NCBI RefSeq assembly: GCF_902806685.2
Contig: NC_048554.1
Location: 8,184,001 to 8,248,000, forward strand
Direction: 5' to 3'
DNA: 64,000 bases
Origin: Maniola hyperantus
Taxonomy: Eukaryota > Arthropoda > Insecta > Lepidoptera > Nymphalidae
Of the stretch, positions 53,128 through 62,852 are shown piece after piece. The notes beneath the pieces are model-generated. The model was not told where the DNA came from. It saw only the letters and a program-made list of their open reading frames with translations, and ran no database searches. The position numbers and the translations under genes are program-made. The number at the start of each line of letters is the position of its first letter. The first letter of the stretch is position 1.

Positions 53128-53225
53128 ATTATTAGGAGTCCGAAGGATCCAACACTGCTAACGGGACCCTATTACTAAACCTCCACTGTCCGTCGGTCCG
53201 TCTGTCTACCTGCGGGATATATTTC
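53128..53225 (-). repeat. Family G fragment
   Basis: CGGGACCCTATTACTAAACC and CTCCACTGTCCGTCGGTCCG, then TCTGTC, resemble the fragment at 4745 kb-scale position 4745-4810 and family G. Confidence 0.35.
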
Positions 53226-53233
53226 GTGAAGCA

Positions 53234-53300
53234 TAGATAGATAGATAGAAAAATTTATTGCACACAATGAAATAACCGTAATAGGTAGAGAGTTCAAATT
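53234..53300 (-). repeat. LINE-like tail with GATA microsatellite
   Basis: ATAGATAGATAGATAG is followed by AAAAATTTATTGCACACAAT. Read on the minus strand this resembles the 3' tail of a retroposon. Confidence 0.35.
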
Positions 53301-54065
53301 TTCACAGATTGCTTCTATAACAACAAATAATAAGGATTTAAAAATATTTGTCAAGGAAAATAAAAAAATATTTAAAAAAAAAATATTGTAAAATATTTTT
53401 CCTTCACTCTACTATCTGTCATCAAAAGAGAGATTATTAATTTATAATTTATTTTATTATTTTTTATTATGTCTGAAATAACGACAGTACAAGTTTACCA
53501 ATTGACAAATATTTGGCAATTTTTAAAATTTGTAATCGTTATAAAAATAATATGTCCCCAAGACAATTCAAAATAAGACTAATCCGGTTTAGTATTGAAT
53601 GATAGCCAAGCTAGTCGTAATTAACATGATTGGAACATCTGCTTCCATTCAAATGAGTCAGCGCATTATTCATCCATACCTTATTCGGTGAAACTAAATC
53701 ATGTAGACTATCACTTGTCGTTGTAGCAGGAAGATAAGACAATTTATCTTCATGTTTAAGGTAGAACGGTATGCAAGGATCGAGAGGAATTACAACATTA
53801 GGATTATAGTCGGTTAGTTAATTCCCTACGAAGCTTCCGCGTAAGCGATCCCAATATAGAAGGTTTACAGACTTTGTACAAGAGTCGGGAATGGATGTGA
53901 TGTAGCTGCAGAATACCAGAGAACAGACTTTTTGTCTTGCAACTTTTTGTCTTGTCGCCTTTCTACAAAATATTGCCATAATGTTAAAAGTTTTAAGTAA
54001 AAGTTTTTCTCTATAAATAGGCGTTAATTCGTATTGTTTTGTCTCATCTGAATTCTATTAGAAAC
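53301..54065. other. No feature recognised
   Basis: AT-rich, no supported features. Confidence 0.35.
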
Positions 54066-54266
54066 ACTAGCTGATGCCCGCGACTTTGTACGCGAGGATT
54101 TAGGTTTTTAAAAATCCCGTGGGAACTCTTTGATTTTCCGGGATAAAAAGTAGCCTATGTCCATTATTAGATCTTAACTATACATATGGAAAAATTCACG
54201 TCGATCCATTGCTCCTTTGCGACGTGATTGAGGGACAAACCAAGAAATAAACACACATTTATAATA
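54066..54266 (-). mobile_element. Hel-1 Helitron
   Basis: The inverted 3' end ACTAGCTGATGCCCGCGACT, TTTGATTTTCCGGGATAAAA and GTAGCCTATGTCCATTATTA, then a TTTATAATAT 5' end that is cut short by the Hel-2 copy. Confidence 0.75.
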
Positions 54267-54267
54267 T

Positions 54268-54515
54268 ACTAGCTTATGCTCGCGACTTCGTCCGCGTGGA
54301 CTACAAAATTTCAAAACCCTATTTCACCCCCTTAGGGGTTGAATTTTCAAAAATCCTTTCTTAGCGGATGCCTACGTCATAATAGCTATCTGCATGCCAA
54401 ATTTCAGCCCGATCCGTCCAGTAGTTTGAGCTGTGCGTTGATAGATCAGTCAGTCAGTCAGTCAGTCATTCAGTCTGTCAGTCAGTCTCACCTTTTCCTT
54501 TTATATATATAGATT
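54268..54515 (-). mobile_element. Hel-2 Helitron, full length
   Basis: ACTAGCTTATGCTCGCGACT, CACCCCCTTAGGGGTTGAAT, CCGTCCAGTAGTTTGAGCTG, a CAGT run and TTTTCCTTTTATATATATAG, then AT. It lies head to tail with the Hel-1 copy, having no spacer. Confidence 0.85.
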
Positions 54516-55211
54516 TAAGATTTATAATTATATTTATAACATATTTTATAATATGGGTAGTGATATGTTTTAGAACAGAATGCAATATACATGATACACA
54601 CATAGGATAATATTTTGTAGGCTAACAATAACAAACATGGCATTACTATCACACTTTTTGTCGCAATAAAATGTCGTCAGTGTGATCTTACGTAGCGTTA
54701 CAAGTCGCTATCAATTCCCCGTTGCCTTGGGCACGCCCAGGGCACTAACCCTTGTCGCAATATGCACCATTATGCACCCAGAGCACTCACACACGCGCAC
54801 TGATAAAAGATGTAGGTGTAGTTGTCCCTCGCGTAAAATAGATGGCTACCCTCCCTTTCACTAGCGTAACAGTGCCGTGGCTGTGGACACAGCACTTGAA
54901 TTAGATTTGAGCCAAACTTTAAATATTCTAAAAGCAGCTTTAGTACGTGACTTCGGTTGCATAGATGGAACCTCTAATCCAGGATAAAAAGTAGACCATA
55001 TCAATTCCCAACTCTTTAACTACCTATACCCATGCTAAAAATCGCGACGATTCGTTGTTGCGTGACAAACCAGCAAACACACACACAAATTTTTGCATTT
55101 ATCAAATTAGAATATGTCAAAATGTCTCCTAGAGCTACTCTACTCGGTTCTGTGATATTTTCTTTACGGCCCAAATGATACAAATACGTCAAACATAACC
55201 TGGCTCTCTTT
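54516..55211. other. No supported gene
   Basis: The part 54690-54895 is less AT-rich and non-repetitive (TTGGGCACGCCCAGGGCAC), with a 60-codon frame of no recognised type. Confidence 0.3.
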
Positions 55212-55342
55212 CTGCCGTACTCAGAGTCGCTAATCGTTACTTAAGATTGAGTTAAAAAGAGACAGATTTATGTGAGAGATTTATAGCTCTGTCTCGTTTT
55301 AACTAAACTTAAGTAACGATTAAGCGACTCTGAGTACGGCAG
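55212..55342. mobile_element. Foldback family D, copy 1
   Basis: The conserved core is CTTAAGATTGAGTTAAAAAG, AGACAGATTTATGTGAGAGA and TCTGTCTCGTTTTAAC with a closing CTTAAG. The outer arms CTGCCGTACTCAGAGTCGCT and AGCGACTCTGAGTACGGCAG are exactly complementary but unlike those of copy 2. Confidence 0.8.
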
Positions 55343-55469
55343 TTTGAGTCTTAAACTTTGATCCTTTTCAATATTTGGCCTATGACGTGCTCTTTTTCCT
55401 TGTTTCAGCGCTACAAAAGTTCGAAATCACGCAACGTCCTTTTGAAAAACATTAATAAATTTGGTTAAA

Positions 55470-55690
55470 TCTAAACGTATAAAAGGAAAAGGGGACTGAC
55501 TGACTGACTGATCTATCAACGCACAGCTCAAATTACTGGGCTGACCAGGCTGAAATTTAGTGTGCATATAGCTATTATGACGTTTGCATCCGCTAAGAAA
55601 GGATTTTTGAAAAGTCAACCCCTAAGGGGGTGAAATAGGGGTTTGAAATTTGTATAATCCACGCGGACGAAGTCGCGAGCATAAGCTAGT
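55470..55690 (+). mobile_element. Hel-2 Helitron, full length
   Basis: ATCTAAACGTATAAAAGG, the GACT run, CTGATCTATCAACGCACAGC, CAACCCCTAAGGGGGTGAAA and CGCGAGCATAAGCTAGT. Confidence 0.85.
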
Positions 55691-56094
55691 ATAGCTTTAA
55701 AAGTAATCATTTACTTAGTTACTATCTTAAAGTTGCTTAAGAGCTTTACATTAAACTCAAGTAAATTAACATTCGATCTTGAACACACGGAACATAAAGC
55801 AATTTCAGTCTGGATACTTCACATTCCTGCAAGGCTTGAAATTGTTCCTGACCCGCGGATGACAAGTAACAAAGTATTTAATTAGGAAGTAATAAAAAAT
55901 TTAATTCTAGATAAAATACCGAGTCACTGTTCACTGTAAATTGAATCCGTTCTGAACGTACTATTCTCAAGGTTGGCGAGCGTACTATCGATAGCACAGA
56001 CTCTAAGGTATATCCATATATTGATAACAGATAAGGCTGTCACCGACGACAGGGCGGTGGCTGGTTAACAGGGTTGCCACCACAAAACGTGGTT
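55691..56094. other. No feature recognised
   Basis: No supported gene or repeat. Confidence 0.35.
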
Positions 56095-56202
56095 TAATGA
56101 AATGAAATGAAATGAAATGATTTATTTGTTTTAAAAGGTCTTTTTAAAATTGTGCCAGGGACCCTGAAGTAAGTTTGCAAAACCTGTATCTCAGGGTCCC
56201 CA
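56095..56202 (+). repeat. GAAAT microsatellite and GGGACCCTGA foldback
   Basis: (TGAAA)n at 56096-56120 precedes CCAGGGACCCTGAAGTAAGT and ACCTGTATCTCAGGGTCCCC, the best-preserved copy of the foldback also seen at 36672. Confidence 0.6.
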
Positions 56203-56339
56203 GAGGGTTTAAGAAATTATATTTTTATTTATTACTTTAATTCGGAAACTATAACCAGTGAAAGATAAATGTTTACGTATAATAATATTTATGGTGGACT
56301 GAATGCTATGCACGCTATGAGATATCTATAGAGAGACAT

Positions 56340-56730
56340 TTAATAGATTTAATTTAATCAGCTTTATTGTTAACAAAATTACAAAGAGTAAGAGGTCTAG
56401 GAAGTGTCATGAAACATTTCCTAGACCTAGACTAGGCATCCAAAGAGGCATCTAGGGCCCGGAAGTGCCTTTTACAATTTCTTAAAAAAATCGCTCTTTT
56501 ACTATAGGTGTTTTGCAGAGTTAATGTTAAGTTATTCATTATATTTGCTAAGATATATTAACATGTTCTAGTTCCGTACTTATTAAAGGTCTTAGGTTAC
56601 TTAAACTTCTTGTAGTTTGGTATGATGTGCAGATTTCTGTTTCTCTCTTTACATATTAGGTGTTTTATGCTAGGATATTCTTCTTTCAGGGTCGCCAGGC
56701 TAACCTTACTCAGCACTGGCAGTAATTTGA
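56340..56730 (-). other. Possible minus-strand 3' end (last exon plus UTR)
   Basis: On the minus strand an open stretch from 56728 to a TAA near 56610 reads LSKVSLATLKEEYPS, then HLICKERNRNLHIIPNYKKF. A 3' UTR-like segment with a hairpin (AGGTCTAGGAA and TTCCTAGACCT) and AATAAA (56366 region) follows. The family is not recognised. It adjoins a LINE scrap, so it may be part of a retroelement. Confidence 0.3.
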
Positions 56731-56744
56731 AGTAGTAATAATAT

Positions 56745-56862
56745 TATGTAAATTATATCCTCCAGTTTTTTAATCCAATGGCTTTTGCATCTCGGTCAAC
56801 TCTATCTATCCAGTGCAGCTTTGGCCTACCGATAGATCTCCGTCAATCAGGCACTGACTTCA
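56745..56862 (-). pseudogene. LINE ORF2 scrap
   Basis: The minus-strand translation RSIGRPKLHWIDRVDRDAKA continues IGLKNWR. It matches the GRPxxRWxDRVxxDxxxxGxxNWR motif at the C terminus of a lepidopteran LINE ORF2. A stop follows the motif. Confidence 0.6.
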
Positions 56863-56939
56863 TGATTTTTTCTTAGTAGCAATAGCTACTATTGCTAGTT
56901 TATCAAGTTTATTAAGTAATTGGATAAAGAAACTACAGA

Positions 56940-57135
56940 AGGGCTAACCCTAGCGCTAAATATCGGTGGTGATATAGTGCACGTCGACTCGTTGCGAAAT
57001 TAGAGCGAGCGGGCGCGCGCAGAGCGGTGCGCGTGCCACGAGCCTCGGCCGTGCGTCTGCGCCCGCGACTACTCGTAAATACGATTTATACTAGTACACT
57101 AGTACACGAGTAGAGAAAATGATGTTGGACGCGCT
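56940..57135. promoter_or_regulatory. CpG-rich patch, possible promoter
   Basis: GCGAGCGGGCGCGCGCAGAG, GTGCGCGTGCCACGAGCCTC and GCGTCTGCGCCCGCG give about 80 bp of strongly CpG-rich, non-repetitive sequence in AT-rich surroundings. An 11-codon ATG frame (57119) follows. It could be an unmethylated promoter or 5' UTR; no TATA box or splice donor was fixed. Confidence 0.3.
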
Positions 57136-57321
57136 GAAGCTATTTATCTAACTTGGTGATCATTTAATTTAAATATGTTAATATATCGATAAGTTTATTT
57201 GATTGAAAAATGGGTGTTTGGCATTTTAGAAATATTCTGTATTGGCTAAACGGATTTATTTGAATAGAGATTGGATAGGACAGCAGCTCCTAAATGAGAA
57301 AAGATCTATACACGCGTAAAT

Positions 57322-57595
57322 AGTAGTTGATGCCCGTGATTTCGTTCGCGTGGGTAGGTCTTTAAAATCCCTTGGAAACCCTTTGGAACATGTCTAATTT
57401 TTGTCCTGGAAAATCCCACGGGATTTTTGAAGATAAAGAGTAACAAACCCAGGCATCTCTTCAGTTTTTCAACTATATCCACACAAAAAATTCGATCCGT
57501 TGCCTCAGAATACATAATAGTAGGTACAGGCCGTTGCTCCGTTGCAGTGTGATTGAAGGATAACCAACAAACAAACACAATTTTGCATTTTTAGT
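57322..57595 (-). mobile_element. Hel-1 Helitron, diverged
   Basis: TAGTTGATGCCCGTGATTTC, CGTTCGCGTGGG, CTGGAAAATCCCACGGGATT, GTTGCTCCGTTGCAGTGTGA and the 5' part CAAACACAATTTTGCATTTT. Confidence 0.6.
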
Positions 57596-57905
57596 ATCAT
57601 CAACATAATGTTATGTTGTGTATTGGATGATTTTGCGTCTACGTAAGCGATGATAAAAAGACTAAAAAGGCATTAATTTACATATTCGAGTAACAGTTTT
57701 TTTTTATTAAATTCAAATTATAGTTTCGACAAAAGCGTGGGAAACCGTACAAATCTGTTAATTTCATAAAATAAAAATTATCGATTAACTACATATTGGA
57801 TCCATATTAATTAATGAATATGTACCAACTTTAATTTAAAAGTAATAACGTCGGAAAAATTGCATTATACCATAAATATTTTGACAGAATCATATATAAT
57901 ATTCG

Positions 57906-58061
57906 TATGTACGCGACAGGTCGAGATGGCAATCGGGGTATGAGGCAGAGGGATGCCCCGCGCATCCGTACGTCACCCGCGCTCGCCCGCACCGGTTTAG
58001 CGCGGGGGCTGTACGGGTGTGTGGGGGTGTTCCCTCCCCGATTGCCATTTCTGCGTTCTAT
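57906..58061. mobile_element. Foldback family A
   Basis: GTACGCGACAGGTCGAGATG and GCAATCGGGGTATGAGGC at the left, CCCTCCCCGATTGCCATTTC at the right, with GCGCTCGCCCGCACCGGTTT inside. The right end is degraded. Confidence 0.75.
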
Positions 58062-58332
58062 AACTTATTGATTTACATGCATTGGCACATTAAAATAATT
58101 AAATATTTCTTGTTATTTAACAAATAATTAACAATAAACTCGGCAGGGACTAAGAGATTGAGGTCAAACGGATTGGACCTTTCACCTCATATCGAGAACA
58201 AGTGCATATTATTGCAAGCATGTGATATATCGGTATTTCTGAAAATATTTAATAAGTTATTTCAGTTATATAAAACGATACATTGCGTTGTTCGAGTAGT
58301 TCAATAATTTTAATAGGTTCGTTTATTTCCTA
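58062..58332. other. No feature recognised
   Basis: No supported gene or repeat. Confidence 0.35.
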
Positions 58333-58555
58333 ATCCATACTAATATTATAAATGCGAAAGTGTGTCTGTCTGTCTGTCTATCTGCTAGCTTTTCACGGCC
58401 TAACCGTTCAACCGATTTCGACGAAATTTGGTACAGAGGTAGCTTACAACCCGGGGAAGGACATAGGCTACTTTTTATCCCGGAAAATTTAAGAGTTCCC
58501 ACAGGATTTTTAAAAACCTAAATCCACGCTTACGAAGTCGCGGGCATCAGCTAGT
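58333..58555 (+). mobile_element. Hel-1 (Lep1-like) Helitron, full length
   Basis: ATCCATACTAATATTATAAA, the GTCT run, GGCCTAACCGTTCAACCGAT, ATTTGGTACAGAGGTAGCTT and GTCGCGGGCATCAGCTAGT. Differs from the 49780 copy at only a few positions. Confidence 0.85.
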
Positions 58556-58914
58556 TTACCATAATTATTGCTCTGATATTAGAAATTTTATACAAATTGA
58601 AAAAATGTGTAAAACACACTGATTAAGACGAGACTAAAATATAATTGATGACGAAGTTACGTTGAACATCTGCTTGAGCTTTGAGTTAGTTGCCTGCAAG
58701 ATATTGAAGCGCCTACCTGATACGTTGTAGGTATAATAATATTGTTAAATTGTAATATTACATTTTCAACATTAGAATTTGAAAAGATTAATAATGTGTT
58801 CGTTGTGCCTTTTGCCGTGCCAGTTCTAAGTAGAATCTGCCGAATCAGGAGTAAAGTCCCAGACAAAGGATATTGGCTGTTGTCCTACACGAAACAAACA
58901 AATTTTAAATCTTT

Positions 58915-59082
58915 TGGCTAGTTGATCCCGTGACAAATAATTAATTTTCCCGGATAAAAGTATTCAGTTTCTCTCTGATGTTAAGGCTATCTGTCTTCCA
59001 AATTCTGATAAGATCGATTCAGCAGTTGTGCCGTGAAATGGTAACAGACAGACACATGCGCATTTATAATATTGTAGGTATG
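58915..59082 (-). mobile_element. Old Hel-1 remnant
   Basis: GGCTAGTTGATCCCGTGAC, AATTTTCCCGGATAAAAGTA and the inverted 5' end GCGCATTTATAATATT with CAGACAGACACATG. Confidence 0.5.
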
Positions 59083-59424
59083 GTTCATTTAAACCTATGT
59101 AAAGTTATCAACGATTTCTACGGTCGTTGGTTTTAACAATTAGTTTCGATAGGTTATCAAGTTTCCACACTCGAATTCCTTGTTTGATATTTGTGTTCAC
59201 AAAGATTGGGTATCGAGATATTCAACAGATGAATATAAACAAAATTCTTCCGGAGCCAACAACGCATTGTCGATATTGATTGATATTTGATTGATTGATA
59301 TTGCTGATGACTTTTGATAGCGCTAAAATCAACATAGAGACTCCATTCTTTCAACATTAGCTGACCCATTTTCTTATTTACATGTATCTAATATAATACC
59401 TACACATCACGACGACGTTGCGTT
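59083..59424. other. No supported gene
   Basis: A TTGATTGATATTGATTGATA-like tandem motif (59276-59306) is the only pattern. Confidence 0.35.
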
Positions 59425-59429
59425 TTACC

Positions 59430-59478
59430 TACATAGCATAGTGGTGGGCGCTGTAGGTCCTACGTTCGATTGCCGGCT
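59430..59478 (+). mobile_element. tRNA-like SINE head
   Basis: TAGCATAGTGGTGGGCGCTG (A box) and CCTACGTTCGATTGCCGGCT (B box) form a tRNA-like head on the plus strand. It abuts the tail of a SINE on the minus strand. Confidence 0.45.
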
Positions 59479-59815
59479 GGATCGATTTGCACATCATCAT
59501 CACCATCAGCTCATCGCAGGTTCACTGCTGAGCACGGGTCTCCGCTTAGGATAGGAAGAACTTGGCTATAGTAGTATAGGTATATGTTGGTTAAGGTGCC
59601 AAGAATACTGGCTGCATTTTCGCGCCGGTCAGCCAGGCTGATCCGTTTCTCAAAAAATGAGCTAGCCCTTCTGTCATTAAATTGTTAAAAATATTGATAC
59701 ATACCGTTAAATTGATACCATAACTCCGAAAAGTTAGAGGTGCATGCCCGGTATCGCACCCCGGACCGCCTGACTAGGAGGCCGACGGCTTAACCTCTAG
59801 GCTATCACTGCTTAC
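59479..59815 (-). mobile_element. Metulj-like SINE, full length
   Basis: On the minus strand: A box GTGATAGCCTAGAGGTTAAG, B box GGGGTGCGATACCGGGCATG, CTCTAACTTTTCGGAGTTAT, AACGGATCAGCCTGGCTGAC, GGAGACCCGTGCTCAGCAGT and a GATGGTGATGATGATG tail. The best copy of this family here. Confidence 0.8.
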
Positions 59816-59875
59816 TAGGCTGGAATATAGGTACAATCAGTATGTTGTTTTGCTATCTAAAATTTTAATAGATAA

Positions 59876-60037
59876 CTAAGGCTGAGATCTATAGAGCACA
59901 CTTTGACTTTGCTCAGACTTAAGATTGGGTTAAAATGAGACAGATTTATATGAGAGAAGATAATACATCTGTCTCGTTTTAACTCTAACTTAAGTCTAAG
60001 CAAAGTCAGAGAGCGCTCTATAGATTTCACCCTTAGT
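59876..60037. mobile_element. Foldback family D, copy 2
   Basis: The core CTTAAGATTGGGTTAAAATG, AGACAGATTTATATGAGAGA and ATCTGTCTCGTTTTAACTC closes with CTTAAG. The outer arms (CTAAGGCTGAGATCTATAGA to TCTATAGATTTCACCCTTAG, and TTTGACTTTGCTCAGA to TCTAAGCAAAGTCAGA) are complementary but differ from those of copy 1. Confidence 0.8.
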
Positions 60038-61675
60038 CAGGTAACCTTGTTTCGTCTGCGTCTTCATTAGTTTCAGTAATTATTATTAAATTATTATAAA
60101 TTAATTATAAATTAATTAACGATTAATTTACTTCAGTTACTGAGGTATGACGAAATGACATTTCAATGTTAATATTTAGTCGTTCGACAGAACAAGGGTA
60201 TTTCAATTAATTTGCTTGGACAAATGCCTCTGATAAATTAACTGTTGAAAAGATTTTATCACCGGTTGCACTTTCAAGTAAGCTTAAATACAACCTTCTA
60301 TTTTTCATTAAATAAATAATTAACAGTTATTAATCTTTTGTTTCAGATTGCTTAAAGTTGACTGGAGGAACCATTTTTGCGTTAAATGACAATTTAATTT
60401 CGCAATACCAATAAACTTTGGAATTTCAAGGTGCCAGAATGCCGCACCGGATAACTTGCGAAGAAAGAAAAGCGACTTTCTGTGAATACCTTTGCAAGAA
60501 GCCTAAGTACATATAAATACAGAAGTAGGTATTCGTTAGTCGAAACTACGATGATATATAGGTACACTTGGATAAAATATCTTAGATCCTGTTTAGCAGA
60601 TTATAAAGCGAGTCCAAAAGAGAAATGGTGTTCACGGTTCCCTCGAAAATACGTATACAGTTTTTACATCAGTTACTTTTGGATACTTAATATTATTACC
60701 AGACAACTTGTTTTCATACCTGCTTAAATTTGAAGACCATCCCTTGAAATAAAAATGGGACATGTTGCCCAGAATATCCAATTAAAACCACTCGCCCATG
60801 AAATGAAAGCTAATACGCTTCAATTTTTGTTATAAACAGAACGAAGATTGATCGAATTTTTACAAGAAAATCGTCACGAAAAATATAACTTTTTATGTCC
60901 GCGACTATACATATCCAGTGGTTTCATGAGATAAACTATTGCATTACAGGAACTGTAGGTTATAAGCAATAAACGAACTTACATTAGAACTCTATTGGTT
61001 ATCAGGCCAGCATTCATACAAAAATGCCTCATCCTTTGCCCATATTGGGCACAAGTTCTGACGCTTATGAAAGCAATATCCTACCGATGAGGTCGTACCC
61101 TCCTATTACCCGTATCATTACCGTAACATAGGGCACGCTAAACGTCCAAGATAAATGAACGAGCCTACAATTAAACACCCACGTTGATCGATCGGTTCTC
61201 TTCATTTTTGTAACCAACAGATTTATTAATCATGCGCACGGTAATCTTGTGAAATTTATTACCTCTAAGCGAATCTGCCTATAGATTTATCAACCGAATG
61301 TGTGGGCTAAGTTAACTTGCTTTGCGTATAGAATTGCTAGATGTGGCTCATTTTCATGGGTCGATAGTTTGGTCGATGCACAGCGTCGAGGGATTCCTTG
61401 CAGGTAGAAAATTAGCCTGTCAAAACTGGCACTTTACAGCCAGGTTTTAGCAGTCTCCCGCTCTCTATCGAGCAATGGAGATATAGTTTCCCATGCATTT
61501 CAGGAATCGCGCGCGGTGTCACAGTTTACAAATAAATTCACTACTTAGTGGCTATCCCGCCTTCCCAGAATTCTTGCATGCTGTGTATCGACCTAGTGAT
61601 CGAGTAATTAAAATAATTTTAGTGTAAAAAAACTTTTTCAAAGTACTAAAACGTTAACTAGCAATTAAAATAAAT
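60038..61675. other. Long stretch without recognised features
   Basis: 1.6 kb. An acceptor-like TTTTGTTTCAG at 60336-60346 is followed by a short open stretch, but stops appear in every frame before a donor, so no exon is called. The part 61370-61560 is less AT-rich and non-repetitive. Confidence 0.35.
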
Positions 61676-61768
61676 ATAACTTGCTTTAACTCTGAAGGAA
61701 AACATCGTAAGGAAATCTGCATGCCAGAAAATTCTCCATAATGTTTTCAAATGTTTTGTGCCATTTGG
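61676..61768 (+). mobile_element. Metulj-like SINE body fragment
   Basis: ACTTGCTTTAACTCTGAAGG, AAAACATCGTAAGGAAATCT and AAAATTCTCCATAATGTTTT match the SINE body. The open frame starting at 61741 is rooted in this fragment. Confidence 0.55.
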
Positions 61769-62337
61769 CAAAAAACAAAGCAAATGAGCTCAAATTCGAC
61801 TGTCCTACCATATATATGATATCAGAGAGTTCCAATGTCCACTACTGCCTCCTCCCATTTCATCTAGGTCCTAGATACTTGTTACACTTCCAGCTAATTT
61901 CTATATCAACGTATGGCCATAATAGAGATGACCGGCCACCAACAATTAGCCTACGCGCATTAATTACGCAGAATAGACACAAAACCGATACCTCCGGCTT
62001 TCTAATTTAATTTGGAGCAATAGAGCATGCGCGCAACGACAACCGAAGACCGACAGATAATAATACCTATATTTTTTGTTGTACCTACCTATCTGCTATC
62101 AATACAACGTGTGAAGAAAAAATGACTAGCGCGAATAAGAGTTCGGTTTTTGAATGTTTCGTACCTTATTATATTGCTTATTTAAAAAACTAAGTAAATA
62201 TATTATTATGATTTTATTTCATAGAAAAATATTTTTGTGTAGGTCGATGTTGAATTTATTTCCTACACGTTTTAATTACTTAAAATCAATTTTGTTCCAT
62301 GGTATCACCTTTTAATTCTTTAAGCTACTTATGTTTT
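61769..62337. other. No feature recognised
   Basis: AT-rich sequence without supported features. Confidence 0.35.
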
Positions 62338-62559
62338 ACTAGCTTATGCTCGCGACTTCGTCCGCGTGGACTACACAAATTTCAAACCCTTATTTCACCC
62401 CCTTAGGGGTTAAATTTTCAATAATCCTTTCTTAGCGGATGCCTACGTCATAATAGCTATCTGCATGCCAAATTTCAGCCCGATCCATCCAGTAGTTTGA
62501 GCTGTGCGTTGATAGATCAGTCAGTCAGTCAGTCACCTTTTTCTTTTATATATTTAGAT
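62338..62559 (-). mobile_element. Hel-2 Helitron, full length
   Basis: ACTAGCTTATGCTCGCGACT, CACCCCCTTAGGGGTTAAAT, CCATCCAGTAGTTTGAGCTG, the CAGT run and TTCTTTTATATATTTAGAT. Confidence 0.85.
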
Positions 62560-62610
62560 GTTTTACCTTTAAGGAAAAAGCAGTCTCAGAATAAAAATAG
62601 TAGAGAGAAA

Positions 62611-62710
62611 ACATCTCGAGATGGCAATCGGGCTATGAAGCAGGTTGACGTCCCTCACACCCGCACGTCACCTGCGCTATCCCGCACCGGGTTAGCGTGG
62701 GGGCTGTTCT
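62611..62710. mobile_element. Foldback family A, left part
   Basis: TCTCGAGATGGCAATCGGGC, CACACCCGCACGTCACCTGC and GCACCGGGTTAGCGTGGGGG. The right end is missing; the element runs straight into a SINE/LINE tail. Confidence 0.65.
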
Positions 62711-62852
62711 GACAAGCAACTGCTGATAAATGTGTTTAGTAAAAACAGCCATACCAATCCAAGTTAGCCCTCTTGAATCTAAAACTGCATCATCACTTAA
62801 TACCAGGTGAGATCGCAGTCAAGGACTATCTTGTAATAAAATAAAATAAACG
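62711..62852 (+). mobile_element. SINE/LINE tail
   Basis: AAAAACAGCCATACCAATCC, AATACCAGGTGAGATCGCAG and TCAAGGACTATCTTGTAATA, then AAATAAAATAAA. 5' truncated relative of the 35.6-kb SINE. Confidence 0.6.

Noticed and set aside
60347..60414. Possible terminal exon after TTTTGTTTCAG
   Set aside because: Stops occur in all frames within 70 bp, the putative stop codon overlaps AATAAA, and no upstream exon was found.
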